Shown here one piece after another: positions 1-9,606 of a stretch of 50,663 nucleotides of DNA. The notes beneath the pieces are model-generated. The model was not told where the DNA came from and ran no database searches. It worked only from the letters and a program-made list of their open reading frames with translations. This DNA is from Bacillus sp. V3B (lineage in GTDB: Bacteria > Bacillota > Bacilli > Bacillales > Cytobacillaceae): positions 1-50,663 of the forward strand of contig NZ_JAETXM010000026.1 of NCBI RefSeq assembly GCF_024494465.1, in the 5' to 3' direction. The position numbers and the translations under genes were made by a program. Positions within the stretch are counted from its first letter, which is position 1. The number at the start of each line of letters is the position of its first letter.

Positions 1-330
1 GGACTGGGCGTTTTTAATTGTGTTTGTTTCCTAAAAGCAGGAGAAAACAAGGAAAAGGCATGAATAAATAAAGGGAAAACAGCGCAGAAATCCCACCTGA
101 AAATATTGTTGAAAAATGTCGTTTTTTATTATTTTTTTATGTTAAAATTGATAATCAAATAATATTTATTCATGGTGTAGATATAAAGAAATTTAGCCAT
201 TTAAGAGAAATATCCCTTGTCAATAACCTATTTGAAAAAGGAAAACCTGTATGAAAGTCAGGGACTCAAAGCCACAAGTCTAAGGCATCATTGCTATGAT
301 GGTTGGGCTACCAAAAAAGGAGCAGTAAGA
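1..330. other. Upstream region of the PAS-GGDEF gene, no gene seen
   Basis: AT-rich stretch with no convincing reading frame. A small palindrome TTGATAATCAA lies near 147-158, and TTG at 217 opens an in-frame extension of the next gene, but that TTG has no good ribosome binding site. Nothing else is recognised here. Confidence 0.4.
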
Positions 331-2358
331 ATGAACTTACTATTGAATGATACATCAATTGAAATATATAAATCCATTATGGAATATAGTTCTGATGCGA
401 TATTTATTCTCTCTGTAGATGGGGAAGTAATGGAAGTGAATCAGGCGATAACAAAACTATATGGATATTCCAAGGAAGAAATGCAAGGAAAATATTATCA
501 AGATACCATCGTTCCTGACCATTTGGAATCAACGAATCAGTATTTTGCACAAGCATTACAAGGAACTCCTTGTGAGTATGAAACACAGGCTTTTCATAAA
601 AGTGGAGAGATTGTTTATTTATTGGTAAAGAACATGCCCTTGATGGTCAGTGGTGAAATTGTCGGTATTTTCGGTGTAGCGATAGACAAGACCGAGTTAT
701 ATAAAACAAAAGCATCTTTAATTAAGATGGAAGAAAGATTTAAAGCAGTTTTTGATTCAACTACTGATGCTATAGACCTTTTAGATTTAGATGGGAATGT
801 TATAGAACTAAACCCTGCATTTGAAGAACTCTACGGTTGGAAGAGAGACGAAGTTATCGGAAAACCTTTATGTACTGTACCACATGATTTAGTACCTCAA
901 TACAAAGATATGATAGTCAGGGTAAAAAAAGGAGAAAAAATTAACGGTATTGAAACTACTCGAATCAAGAAAGACAGAAATACAATTGAAGTTAGTGTAA
1001 CTTTATCAGTTATTCGAGATGAAAATGGAAATATAGTGGGTACTTCAAGTATAGCGCGAGATATTACAAAACAAAAACATTTGGAGGCATCTCTAAAAGA
1101 AAGTAAAGGACGTTATCGGAAATTAGTTGAAATGTCCCCAGAACCTATTGTTGTGCATACTGAAGGTATTATGAGATATGTAAACAAAGCAGGGGTTAAA
1201 GTGTTTGGGATTAAAAGTCCTAAAGAATTAATTGGCAAACCTGTTTTAAATTTTGTACATCCAGATTATCGGGAAAAGGTTGTCGAACGGATGAAGAATT
1301 TAAAAACAGAAGGAAATATTATTGACCTTATGGAAGAAAAAATTATACGATTTGATGGAAGTATTATTGATGTTGAGGTTACAGGGGTTGGAGTTATTTA
1401 TAAGGGAAAACCATCTGCTCAACTGATATTACGTGATATCACTGCACGAAAAAGAGCAGAAGAAGCTCTTCGTCAGAATGAAGAAAAGTATCGCTTGATT
1501 GCAGAAAATATGACTGACCTGGTAGCGATAATGGATATTAATGGAATGGTTAATTACGCCTCGCCATCCCATGAATTTGTATTAGGATACGCCCCTGAAG
1601 TTTATGAAGGAAATCATGGCTTTGATTTAATTCATCCTGATGACCTTCCAAATGTACAAAGTCAGTTTATAGAGATGCTTCTATCCAAAGGAGAAAAGGT
1701 GATAGAATTTCGCTTCAAACATGTAAAAGACAATTGGGTATGGGTAGAAGCAAAAGGGAAGCCTATTCTTGATGGAGATGGGAATCTACTTCATTTTCTG
1801 ATTGTAGCCAGAGACATTATGGAGAGGAAAATGTATAGAGAAAAATTAATCCATATGGCATATCATGATACATTGACAGGACTTCCAAACAGAAGGCTGT
1901 TTAATGAACGGTTAGAACAATCCTTAAAAGAAGCGGTAAGATACAATCGTAATATGGCAGTTATTTATATGGATATGGATAAATTCAAACATATTAATGA
2001 TAACTTGGGACATGATGTAGGGGATGAACTGCTTAAACATTTTGCACAAAGAGTAAAAGGATGTCTTCGAGTTAATGATACCCTTGCAAGACAAGGAGGA
2101 GATGAATTCACTATTCTTCTTCCTGAAATTCAAGGAGAACAAGATGTTTTACAAATCGTAAATCGAATTCTTGCATCCTTACAAGAACCTTGGAAGATTA
2201 GAGAGCATGTCTTCAAGACAACTTCCAGTATCGGTGTTGCTGTTTACCCTGCGAATGGAACGACAAGCCATGAACTAATGAAAAATGCAGATATAGCTTT
2301 ATATAAAGCGAAAGAAGACGGGCGAAACAATTATAAGATGTATTCCTTAGTAAGTTAA
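331..2358 (+). CDS. PAS(x4)-GGDEF diguanylate cyclase
   Basis: Predicted cytoplasmic sensor that makes cyclic di-GMP from two GTP. In the 675-residue form chosen here four PAS domains follow one another (roughly residues 13-125, 134-250, 261-375, 388-505), each with the usual DAI-type start and a final DITxxK/R-like helix. A GGDEF domain follows (about 510-675), with DTLTGLPNRR near 513 and an intact GGDEF signature at 589-593. RVND at 580-583, five residues before the signature, fits the RxxD inhibitory product-binding site. There is no EAL domain and no membrane segment, so the input is probably a soluble or redox/ligand signal. The frame stays open back to a TTG at 217, but ATG 331 has AAGGAG at 317-322 with 8-nt spacing and begins just before the first PAS domain, so I use it. 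It looks monocistronic. Confidence 0.9.
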   Translation: MNLLLNDTSIEIYKSIMEYSSDAIFILSVDGEVMEVNQAITKLYGYSKEEMQGKYYQDTIVPDHLESTNQYFAQALQGTPCEYETQAFHKSGEIVYLLVKNMPLMVSGEIVGIFGVAIDKTELYKTKASLIKMEERFKAVFDSTTDAIDLLDLDGNVIELNPAFEELYGWKRDEVIGKPLCTVPHDLVPQYKDMIVRVKKGEKINGIETTRIKKDRNTIEVSVTLSVIRDENGNIVGTSSIARDITKQKHLEASLKESKGRYRKLVEMSPEPIVVHTEGIMRYVNKAGVKVFGIKSPKELIGKPVLNFVHPDYREKVVERMKNLKTEGNIIDLMEEKIIRFDGSIIDVEVTGVGVIYKGKPSAQLILRDITARKRAEEALRQNEEKYRLIAENMTDLVAIMDINGMVNYASPSHEFVLGYAPEVYEGNHGFDLIHPDDLPNVQSQFIEMLLSKGEKVIEFRFKHVKDNWVWVEAKGKPILDGDGNLLHFLIVARDIMERKMYREKLIHMAYHDTLTGLPNRRLFNERLEQSLKEAVRYNRNMAVIYMDMDKFKHINDNLGHDVGDELLKHFAQRVKGCLRVNDTLARQGGDEFTILLPEIQGEQDVLQIVNRILASLQEPWKIREHVFKTTSSIGVAVYPANGTTSHELMKNADIALYKAKEDGRNNYKMYSLVS

Positions 2359-2587
2359 AATGAAAATAAAGGCTTTCTAAATGATTAGTCGCTTTTTCCT
2401 ATATTTTTTGTTCCTTGTTTCTATATTATCGAAAACTAAAACGGTAAATAGGGTTCTGATGCAAAAACTTCAACACAATTGCAATTAACCTCTAAATCTT
2501 GGACATACTGATACTATTACTCTAAAAAAGGATAATAAAAATGATGAAGTTGCTGGGCAAATAGGCAATGTTATAGGGGGTTTATAG

Positions 2588-3103
2588 ATGAATAATAATG
2601 ATATATTAATTAGATTAAGATATGCTCTAGATATAAAAGATACAGATATGGTAGAGGTATTTAAACTTGGTGGCATTGAAGTAACAAAAGAAGAAGTGCT
2701 CAAAATGCTCACAAGATCAACGGACAGTTACGATAACGATAGTGATTTAGCTGACAATGAAGAGAATATAAAATGCGATAATATTATGTTAGAGTCATTT
2801 TTAAATGGCTTAATTATTTTTAAAAGAGGAAAACAAGATCCAAAACCAGGACAACCTAAAAGACCAGAACTGTCTATAAAGAATAATGAAAGTGTTAATA
2901 ATATCCTTCTAAAGAAATTGAAAATAGCACTAGCCTTAACGAGTGAGGATATGCTTGGTATATTAGAGGAAGCCGGAGTCATGATAACAAAAGGAGAATT
3001 AAGCGCTGTATTAAGAAAAGAAGGACATAGGAATTACAAAGTGTGTGGTGATAGATACGCTAGGAATTTCTTAAAAGGATTAGCTATACAATATAGGGGA
3101 TAA
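2588..3103 (+). CDS. DUF1456 (YehS-like) protein
   Basis: A 171-residue protein with two copies of the DUF1456 unit, at about residues 1-75 and 100-168. Each has a NN-[DI]-L--LR-AL helix and a G-----KEE/KGEL-A-LR half, the pattern of E. coli YehS. The linker between the copies is acidic and then Pro/Lys-rich. The family's biochemical role is unknown; no catalytic motif is visible. The ATG follows a G-rich ribosome binding site (ATAGGGGG, about 7 nt spacing). It stands alone and ends before a strong terminator. Family assignment is from the repeated pattern and length (YehS is about 156 residues); function is not inferred. Confidence 0.8.
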   Translation: MNNNDILIRLRYALDIKDTDMVEVFKLGGIEVTKEEVLKMLTRSTDSYDNDSDLADNEENIKCDNIMLESFLNGLIIFKRGKQDPKPGQPKRPELSIKNNESVNNILLKKLKIALALTSEDMLGILEEAGVMITKGELSAVLRKEGHRNYKVCGDRYARNFLKGLAIQYRG

Positions 3104-3190
3104 GGGACCATCAAAGCATGCTTACTAAAATCTTTTTATTAAAATATATGTGGAGTACTGTGCTTTGTAAAGTTGTATTTAAAATAGTAA

Positions 3191-3229
3191 AAATCTTAGC
3201 TTATTTACCAACCAAGCTAAGATTTTTTT
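3191..3229 (+). terminator. Rho-independent terminator after the DUF1456 gene
   Basis: AAATCTTAGCTT (3191-3202) pairs with AAGCTAAGATTT (3214-3225) and is followed by a T-run ending in TTTAT. The left edge of the next insertion element appears to begin right after this TTTAT, so the terminator was probably the insertion target. Confidence 0.85.
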
Positions 3230-3498
3230 ATCTAAAATAGGCGAGAATACCCCTTCCTCAAGGAATGTGAAGGGAGTTAGCCCAATGAGTAGGGAGGGGA
3301 TGAATCGCCTTCGGACAAGGGATAGCTTTCTTGCCATCTCGATTGTCCGACTGTTCGAGAGCCTATCTATTGCTTCACATAAAAAACATCATACGAGTTC
3401 CACATAGCCCTTTTTTTAATTCAATTCAAAAAGAACAAATGTTTGTGTTATATTCATAAAAATGGTAAAATAGAAGGAGGAAAAGGAGGTGTCAACGT

Positions 3499-4677
3499 AT
3501 GTTGGTGAACAAATCCTATCAGTTTCGTATCTATCCTAACCAAAAACAAGCAGAGCTTATGAATAAGACCATTGGTTGTTCTCGTTTCGTCTTTAACTTC
3601 TTTCTTGGCAAACAAAAAGAAAAAGATGCTTATTGGTCGATCGTAGAAGAAATGAAACAGAATGGTCAGCTTCCCATGAATCATTGGAAAGGCAAAGGCT
3701 TAAATAAATATGAAACCGTTAAATCCATTCCTGAACTAAAGCAGCATTATCCCTTTTTAAAAGAAGTAGATAGTATTGCTTTGCAAAAGTCTGTTGAAAA
3801 CCTAAGTGACTCCTATGAGCGATATTACAAAAAACAGAACAAACAACCCCGTTTTAAGTCTAAAAAGAATCCGGTTCAGTCTTACACAACCAAGCATACG
3901 AACGGAAATATTGCAGTAGTCGATCATTATATCAAACTACCAAAATTAGGACTTGTTCGTTTTGCCAAAAGTCGTGAAGTAGAAGGACGAATTTTGAGCG
4001 CTACCATCAGACGCAATCCTTCTGGAAAATACTTTGTTTCTTTAGGAACGGAAACAGAAGTCGCAGAATTACCTAAAACCAATTCGGCTGTCGGCATTGA
4101 TGTGGGTGTCAAAGACTTTGCGATTCTTTCAGATGGAACACCCCCTTATACAAATCCAAAATTTTTTCGCACCTTAGAAGAAAAGTTAGCCAAAGCCGGG
4201 CGAATCATGAGTAGACGAACCATAGGCGGTGCGAACTGGTACAAAGCCAAACGTAAAGTGGCTCGTATTCATGAAAAGATTGCCAATACACGTAAAGATT
4301 ACTTGGACAAAATCTCCACCGAAATGGTCAAAAACCACGACATCATCGGAATGGAAGATTTGTCGGTATCGAATATGCTTAAAAATCACCATTTTGCTAA
4401 AGCCATTAGTGAAGTATCATGGTCACAATTCAAAACCATGATTGAATACAAAGCGAAGTGGTACGGTAAACAAGTGGTGACGGTTGCCAAAAACTTTCCT
4501 TCCAGTCAGCTTTGTTCTTGTTGTGGTTACAAAAATAAAGACGTTAAGAATCTCGGATTACGTGAGTGGGATTGTCCAGAATGTCATACCCATCATGACC
4601 GAGATATTAACGCAAGTTTAAATCTTAAAAATGAAGCCGTAAGACTTCTAACCGTTGGAATGACGGGGCTCGCCTAA
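3499..4677 (+). CDS. tnpB: TnpB, RNA-guided endonuclease of IS200/IS605 family
   Basis: This 392-residue protein has the full canonical TnpB layout. The N-terminal helix-turn-helix/OrfB region begins YQFRIYPN. The split RuvC nuclease has D201 (VGIDVG), E286 (GMEDLS) and D369 (DRDINAS). A zinc ribbon has cysteines C339/C342 and C359/C362. All catalytic and zinc residues are present, so it is probably active. TnpB proteins are known to use an RNA (omega RNA) read from the 3' end of the element to cut DNA next to a short TAM, helping the element persist. The ATG has an excellent ribosome binding site (AAGGAGGTG, about 9 nt spacing). The stop codon lies inside the presumed omega RNA region. Confidence 0.93.
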   Translation: MLVNKSYQFRIYPNQKQAELMNKTIGCSRFVFNFFLGKQKEKDAYWSIVEEMKQNGQLPMNHWKGKGLNKYETVKSIPELKQHYPFLKEVDSIALQKSVENLSDSYERYYKKQNKQPRFKSKKNPVQSYTTKHTNGNIAVVDHYIKLPKLGLVRFAKSREVEGRILSATIRRNPSGKYFVSLGTETEVAELPKTNSAVGIDVGVKDFAILSDGTPPYTNPKFFRTLEEKLAKAGRIMSRRTIGGANWYKAKRKVARIHEKIANTRKDYLDKISTEMVKNHDIIGMEDLSVSNMLKNHHFAKAISEVSWSQFKTMIEYKAKWYGKQVVTVAKNFPSSQLCSCCGYKNKDVKNLGLREWDCPECHTHHDRDINASLNLKNEAVRLLTVGMTGLA

Positions 4678-4710
4678 TCCATAACTGATCGATAGATCGG
4701 TGTTCTTAGG

Positions 4711-4760
4711 AATCCCCCACTTCAAATTTTCGTTAGAAAATTAAGTGGTGGGTAGTTCAA
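4711..4760 (+). repeat. Right end of element 1, presumed 3' part of omega RNA
   Basis: The hairpin CCCACTTcAAATTTTC-gtta-GAAAATTaAGTGGTGGG is followed by TAGTTCAA. The 42 bases from 4711 differ at only three places from the right end of the second tnpB element (41471). The guide of this omega RNA, if made, would be the host sequence after 4760. Transcription is inferred from the family. Confidence 0.6.
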
Positions 4761-5118
4761 GTGCTAAAGTTCTGAGCGTCACTAAAATGCCCTATATCGG
4801 TAAAAAAACCAAATTAAAGCAGATAGAATTATCATTTTTATGGTAAACTGGAATAGTTGGGATGTTCTTGTCGAAAAATGCTGGAATAGCTCGATAATCG
4901 TATATAAAGAAGTATAAGAACTTTCCCACTAATTGAGTTACACCTCATTTTCATACCGCTTTTTTGAAAAAATCATACATAATTAACTTATTGTAATTGG
5001 ATTGAAAATTTAAAGAGAGTAAATAACAAACTTAAGCTCATATCAATAGAAAACTAGGAAGGTTCTTGGTGTATTTTCATATTTATGGGCACGTAATTCA
5101 AGAAGAAAGGAACAATAA
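4761..5118. other. Intergenic region before the BCCT transporter, no gene seen
   Basis: AT-rich, with no reading frame of note. It should hold the transporter promoter, but I could not choose a convincing -35/-10 pair. A single TGTCGAA (4869-4875) matches a Spo0A box core but may be chance. Confidence 0.4.
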
Positions 5119-6654
5119 ATGAAAAAAATATCAAACGTTTTTGGGATTTCGGTTGCGATTGTATTCGCAGCTGTAGCTTTTGGTGTTTTCGCACCGAACA
5201 TGTTTGAAGAAGCAACAGGCAATCTACAGGTATTTCTTACAACCTCTTTTGGCTGGTATTATTTAATTTTAGTTACACTTATTGTTGTTTTTTGTATTTA
5301 TCTTATTTTTAGTCCTGTTGGAGCAATTAAATTAGGGAAGCCAGATGAAAAGCCTGAGTTCTCTAGAGCTTCTTGGTTTGCCATGTTATTTAGTGCAGGT
5401 ATGGGGATTGGTCTCGTATTTTGGGGTGCTGCAGAACCTCTATCTCACTTTATTGAGCCACCGTTGGCAGAGAGTGGGACAGTTGCTGCAAATAAAGAGG
5501 CAATGAGATACACCTTTTTTCACTGGGGAATTCATGCCTGGGCGATATATGCTCTTGTTGCCTTATCGTTAGCTTATTATAAATTTCATAAAGGTGAACC
5601 AGGTTTAATTTCAGCAACATTAAAGCCAGTATTAGGTAGAAGCATGGTAGGTCCACTTGGAACAGTGGTAGATGTGTTAGCGGTTTTTGCTACAGTAATT
5701 GGGGTTGCTACGACTCTAGGATTTGGAGCAGCGCAAATTAATGGTGGTTTATCCTATTTATTGGGGATCCCAAATAACTTTTTCATTCAATTTATCATTA
5801 TTGCGGTGGTTACAGTCCTATTTATGATTTCCGCAATGTCTGGATTAGGAAAAGGGATTAAATATTTAAGTAACTCAAACATGTTTTTAGCTATAGCATT
5901 GTTGTTATTAATGTTCTTCACAGGACCAACGATCCTAATATTGAATATGTTTACTGATTCACTTGGTGGATACATTCAAAATATCATTCAAATGAGCTTC
6001 CGAATTGCACCTCTTAATGAAGAACATCGTTCATGGATTAATGGTTGGACCATCTTTTATTGGGCATGGTGGATTTCATGGTCACCATTCGTTGGTATTT
6101 TCATAGCACGTGTATCAAAGGGGAGAACCATTCGTGAATTTCTAATCGGAGTTTTACTACTTCCTTCCCTCGTCAGCTTTTTTTGGTTTGCCGTATTTGG
6201 TACTTCAGCAATTGAAGTTCAGAATGCAGGAAATATTGATTTAACTCAATTTGCTACAGAGCAAGTATTATTTGTTGTCTTTAACGAATTCCCATGGTCA
6301 ACCATCTTATCGGTTGTGGCATTAACACTGGTTGGAACATTTTTTATCACTTCTGCTGACTCAGCAACATTCGTACTCGGAATGCAAACAACATACGGAT
6401 CATTAACACCACCAAATCGGGTAAAATTAACTTGGGGTATAGCGCAGTCTTCTGTAGCCTTGATTCTTTTATATAGTGGTGGGTTACAAGCACTTCAAAA
6501 TGCGTTAATTGCGGCAGCATTCCCATTTTCCTTTATAATTGTTCTGATGATGGTTTCTCTTTACCGTTCTTTAACAAAAGAAAAAAAAGAACTGGGTTTA
6601 TATTCTAATCCCAAACCTAAACCACATAAAGACCAGAAAAGAACGATAAGTTAG
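5119..6654 (+). CDS. opuD: BCCT-family betaine/choline-type transporter (OpuD-like)
   Basis: A 511-residue, 12-helix membrane protein of the betaine/carnitine/choline transporter family, almost the length of B. subtilis OpuD (512). The helix-3 motif [10 protein letters not shown], close to BetP's GMGIGLMFYG, points to sodium-driven symport rather than exchange. The aromatic [19 protein letters not shown] segment of the substrate cage (about residues 312-330) is intact. It imports compatible solutes such as glycine betaine for osmoprotection. The C-terminal tail is short and Lys/Pro-rich, as in OpuD-type osmosensing tails. The ATG follows AAAGGAAC. It is monocistronic, upstream of a citrate synthase with its own ribosome binding site. 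The family is certain; the exact substrate is not. Confidence 0.85.
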   Translation: MKKISNVFGISVAIVFAAVAFGVFAPNMFEEATGNLQVFLTTSFGWYYLILVTLIVVFCIYLIFSPVGAIKLGKPDEKPEFSRASWFAMLFSAGMGIGLVFWGAAEPLSHFIEPPLAESGTVAANKEAMRYTFFHWGIHAWAIYALVALSLAYYKFHKGEPGLISATLKPVLGRSMVGPLGTVVDVLAVFATVIGVATTLGFGAAQINGGLSYLLGIPNNFFIQFIIIAVVTVLFMISAMSGLGKGIKYLSNSNMFLAIALLLLMFFTGPTILILNMFTDSLGGYIQNIIQMSFRIAPLNEEHRSWINGWTIFYWAWWISWSPFVGIFIARVSKGRTIREFLIGVLLLPSLVSFFWFAVFGTSAIEVQNAGNIDLTQFATEQVLFVVFNEFPWSTILSVVALTLVGTFFITSADSATFVLGMQTTYGSLTPPNRVKLTWGIAQSSVALILLYSGGLQALQNALIAAAFPFSFIIVLMMVSLYRSLTKEKKELGLYSNPKPKPHKDQKRTIS

Positions 6655-6802
6655 CATCATTCTTTGTTCCTTTTTAAACTTCATATCGTTCAAAAATAAA
6701 TGATATAACAAGATGTTGAAATTAGAGCAAGAAAAGAAAGGGTAATGGGCATAACTAGAAAATAAAGAAATAGGATGAAAAATCCTAAATTGGAGGAAGA
6801 GT

Positions 6803-8164
6803 ATGCAGGATAATAAAAAAGAAATGATCGAAAATTTCACAAATAAGTACAGCAGAATTTTTAAAGAGAATAGTTTGATTGACAGCAGTTTAGATGAAAA
6901 GTATGGAGTAAAGCGTGGTCTTAGAGATAAGAGTGGAAAGGGTGTTCTGGCCGGACTTACTCAAGTTTCATTAATCCAAGCTAGTGAAGAGGTTGATGGA
7001 AAGAATGTGCCTTGTGATGGAAGACTTTTTTACCGGGGCTATAATATTACTGATTTAGTAAAGGGGTTCAATAATAAACTTTATGGATTCGAAGAAATAA
7101 CCTATTTGCTTTTATTTTCTTCTCTCCCAAATAAAGAACAACTGACAGAATTTAGAGAAATTCTAAATGATAGCAGAAATCTACCAAGAAATTTTGTGAG
7201 AGATGTCATTATGAAAGCACCAAGTAAAGACATTATGAATTCTTTAACAAAAAGTATTCTTACACTGGCTTCCTATGATGAGAACATATCGGATTTATCA
7301 TTGGATAACGTACTAAGACAATGTCTTACGCTTATCAGTGTTTTTCCAATGCTATCTGTTTATGGTTATCATGCCTATAAGCATTATGAATGTGATGAAA
7401 GTCTCTATATTCACAGACCGGATGACAGTCTTTCTATGGCGGAAAATATACTAAGAATGTTAAGACCAGATAAACAATATACAGAACTTGAAGCAAATGT
7501 ACTAGATATTGCTTTAGTATTACATATGGAGCATGGTGGTGGAAATAATTCAACGTTTACAACAAGAGTCGTTTCCTCTTCAGGTTCTGATACTTACTCA
7601 GTTATTGCGGCAGCTTTATCCTCTTTAAAAGGACCGAAACATGGAGGGGCGAATATTAAAGTAGTCGAGATGGTACAAGATATCAAATCCCATGTGGCAG
7701 ATTTAAAGGATGAAGAAGAAGTAAGAAGCTATTTATCTAAAATTGTGAACAAGGAAGCCTTTGACAAAAGCGGTTTGATCTATGGAATGGGACATGCTGT
7801 ATACTCCATTTCTGATCCAAGGGAAAGAGCCTTTAAGGGGTTTGTAGAAAAGCTAGCTGATGAAAAAGGTAGAAATGCTGATTTTGAATTATATTCGATG
7901 ATTGAGCGAATGGCTCCGGAAGTCATAGCAAAAGAACGGCGTATCTATAAAGGAGTCAGCGCAAATGTTGATTTTTATAGTGGTTTTGTATACAGCATGC
8001 TAGATATCCCAGTAGAACTATATACCCCTATTTTTGCTATAGCGAGAATTGTAGGATGGAGTGCACATCGTATGGAAGAACTTATCAATGGAGATAAAAT
8101 AATAAGACCTGCATATAAAAGTATTGCGACAGAAAAAAATTATATGGAAATGAATGAACGATAA
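6803..8164 (+). CDS. Citrate synthase / 2-methylcitrate synthase family, long form
   Basis: A 453-residue enzyme condensing acetyl-CoA (or propionyl-CoA) with oxaloacetate. Catalytic residues are visible: H280 in GPKHGGAN, H331 in GMGHAVY and D390 in NVDFYSG. It is about 80 residues longer than Bacillus CitZ/CitA (about 370), and carries an N-terminal extension plus the sequence EHGGGNNSTF, features I associate with the citrate synthases of clostridia and other anaerobes. No prp or tricarboxylic-acid-cycle genes are adjacent, so its pathway cannot be read from context. TTGGAGGAAGAGT before the ATG is a strong ribosome binding site. A bidirectional terminator follows. It is probably an extra, acquired citrate synthase; 2-methylcitrate activity is possible. 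Confidence 0.85.
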   Translation: MQDNKKEMIENFTNKYSRIFKENSLIDSSLDEKYGVKRGLRDKSGKGVLAGLTQVSLIQASEEVDGKNVPCDGRLFYRGYNITDLVKGFNNKLYGFEEITYLLLFSSLPNKEQLTEFREILNDSRNLPRNFVRDVIMKAPSKDIMNSLTKSILTLASYDENISDLSLDNVLRQCLTLISVFPMLSVYGYHAYKHYECDESLYIHRPDDSLSMAENILRMLRPDKQYTELEANVLDIALVLHMEHGGGNNSTFTTRVVSSSGSDTYSVIAAALSSLKGPKHGGANIKVVEMVQDIKSHVADLKDEEEVRSYLSKIVNKEAFDKSGLIYGMGHAVYSISDPRERAFKGFVEKLADEKGRNADFELYSMIERMAPEVIAKERRIYKGVSANVDFYSGFVYSMLDIPVELYTPIFAIARIVGWSAHRMEELINGDKIIRPAYKSIATEKNYMEMNER

Positions 8165-8220
8165 TACAAGCTTTGTGTGTGTTGCAGATCGTTTTAGGCA
8201 TATAGCAAAGTTTGTATAAA

Positions 8221-8257
8221 ATAAAAGAACCTAATCGCTTAGATTAGGTTCTTTTAT
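8221..8257. terminator. Bidirectional terminator between citrate synthase and proA
   Basis: Perfect 16-bp stem: ATAAAAGAACCTAATC (8221-8236), loop GCTTA, GATTAGGTTCTTTTAT (8242-8257), with A/T tracts on both sides. It serves two convergent genes. Confidence 0.85.
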
Positions 8258-8320
8258 TTTATATAAATCCCTCGTGAAATATTTCTGTGAAATAAGATTT
8301 TTCGGGATGTCACAGGGATT

Positions 8321-9589
8321 TTATTCTCTAATTTGTCCGTTTCCTAAAATGCAGAATTTTGTTGTTGTTAAAGCCGGGAGACCCATTGGTCCACGGGCAT
8401 GTAGTTTTTGGGTTGAAATCCCTATTTCAGCTCCAAAACCTAATGCACTTCCATCAGTAAAGCGTGTTGAGGCATTATGATAAACAGCAGCAGCGTCAAC
8501 TTCTTGTATAAATTGAGTTGCTGCTTTCTGATTTTCGGTAATGATAGCTTCTGAGTGCTTAGTCCCATACTTTTCTATATGATCAATTGCTTCTTGAATA
8601 TCGTTTACAATTTTTACAGCAAGATCTAAACTTAAATATTCTTCTGCCCAGTCCTTCTCTTCTGCCTGTATAGAACCAGGTATAGCTTTTACCACTTCGG
8701 TATCACCATGAACCATAATATGATATTCATTTAGCTTTGAGATCAGTGAATCTTTATGATTTGAAAACCAATCTTTATGAACGAGTATGGTTTCTAAAGC
8801 GTTACAAACGGCAGGACGGTTAGTCTTAGCATTTATAATAATATTTAGTGCTTTCTCTTCATCGGCTTCACTATCTACATACACATGTACATTTCCAACG
8901 CCGGTTTCTAGTACAGGAATGGTTGCTTTATTGACAACTGTTTCAATTAAGGAACCGCCGCCTCTAGGGATGAGTACATCGATATATTGCTTTAATGTAA
9001 ACAGTTGCTCAGTAGCACTTCTGTCAGTACTCGCAATAAATTGTACGGCATCTACTGGGATTTTGGTTTTCTCAAGTGCTCTATGAATAACAGAGACAAT
9101 CGCTTTGTTTGAGAACAGTGCAGAAGATCCTCCTTTTAAGATTATCGAGTTGCCAGATTTTAATGCAAGTCCTGTTGCATCAACCGTTACATTCGGTCTA
9201 GCTTCATAAATCATACCGATTACACCAAGGGGAACGCGTATTTTCTTTACATTCAACCCATTGTCTAATGTCCATTCAGATAGGATGTCACCTACAGGAT
9301 CATCTAAGCGAGCAACCTCACGTAGACCGTTTGCAAAGTCTTTAACACGCTCTTGGGTTAATAAAAGGCGATCCATAAACGCACTCTCAAAGTTTTTCTC
9401 TTTGCCTATTGTTAAGTCTTTTTGGTTCTCCTCCAAAATAAAAGCATATTCCTTTTCTAATTCATCTGCAATGGTTAGTAGTGCTTGATTTTTATCATTA
9501 GTTGATAGCATACTTAACGGCTTCCCAGCTTTTTGTGCCTTTCTAGCCTGTTCTTCAACGTTTACTTCAGTAATGTTATTTGTATTCAA
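8321..9589 (-). CDS. proA: Gamma-glutamyl phosphate reductase ProA
   Basis: Second enzyme of proline synthesis: reduces gamma-glutamyl phosphate with NADPH to glutamate-5-semialdehyde. It has the aldehyde-dehydrogenase-like fold with conserved GMIYEARPNVT, LIPRGG and ETGVGN motifs, the catalytic cysteine in RPAVCNALETIL, and the C-terminal HNASTRFTDG and RGPMGLPALT blocks. The frame is open back to an ATG at 9637 inside proB, but that start has no ribosome binding site. AAGGAG at 9604-9599 instead points to one of two adjacent TTG codons (9592 or 9589). I choose 9589 (9-nt spacing), giving 422 residues, close to the 415 of B. subtilis ProA, and starting 17 nt after the proB stop. Last gene of proC-proB-proA. 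Confidence 0.93.
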   Translation of the reverse strand: MNTNNITEVNVEEQARKAQKAGKPLSMLSTNDKNQALLTIADELEKEYAFILEENQKDLTIGKEKNFESAFMDRLLLTQERVKDFANGLREVARLDDPVGDILSEWTLDNGLNVKKIRVPLGVIGMIYEARPNVTVDATGLALKSGNSIILKGGSSALFSNKAIVSVIHRALEKTKIPVDAVQFIASTDRSATEQLFTLKQYIDVLIPRGGGSLIETVVNKATIPVLETGVGNVHVYVDSEADEEKALNIIINAKTNRPAVCNALETILVHKDWFSNHKDSLISKLNEYHIMVHGDTEVVKAIPGSIQAEEKDWAEEYLSLDLAVKIVNDIQEAIDHIEKYGTKHSEAIITENQKAATQFIQEVDAAAVYHNASTRFTDGSALGFGAEIGISTQKLHARGPMGLPALTTTKFCILGNGQIRE

Positions 9590-9606
9590 CAATATTCGCT
9601 CCTTCG

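Larger units (their letters stand above)
3232..4760 (+). mobile_element. IS200/IS605-type element carrying only tnpB (element 1)
   Basis: The left end carries a hairpin (CCCCTTC...GAAGGG, near 3250-3275); tnpB lies at 3499-4677; the right end holds a hairpin CCCACTT...AAGTGGTGGG (4716-4752) followed by TAGTTCAA. There is no tnpA transposase, so it would need one in trans (IS1341-like). The left boundary is set after a TTTAT pentamer, as expected of an insertion or TAM site, and the right boundary at TTCAA. Both are inferred, good to a few bases. The region 3304-3420 is GC-richer than its surroundings and has no reading frame. Confidence 0.75.

Noticed and set aside
140-170. Fur-like box TTGATAATCAAATAATATT before the diguanylate cyclase gene
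   Set aside because: Only the left half fits TGATAAT; the right half is poor, and no iron gene is near.
2490-2590. Short frame ending in NDEVAGQIGNVIGGL just before the DUF1456 gene
   Set aside because: Only about 33 codons after a stop, with no start signal and no recognised family; probably noncoding or an unidentifiable remnant.
3232-3498. CRISPR-like or guide array in the left end of element 1
   Set aside because: No regularly spaced repeats; the GC-rich stretch is a set of hairpins typical of IS200/IS605 ends.
4869-4875. Spo0A box TGTCGAA upstream of the BCCT transporter
   Set aside because: A single 7-mer, 240 nt from the start codon, with no second box; expected by chance in a window of this size.
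8787-9086. Plus-strand frame inside proA
   Set aside because: Antisense shadow; the proA frame explains the sequence.
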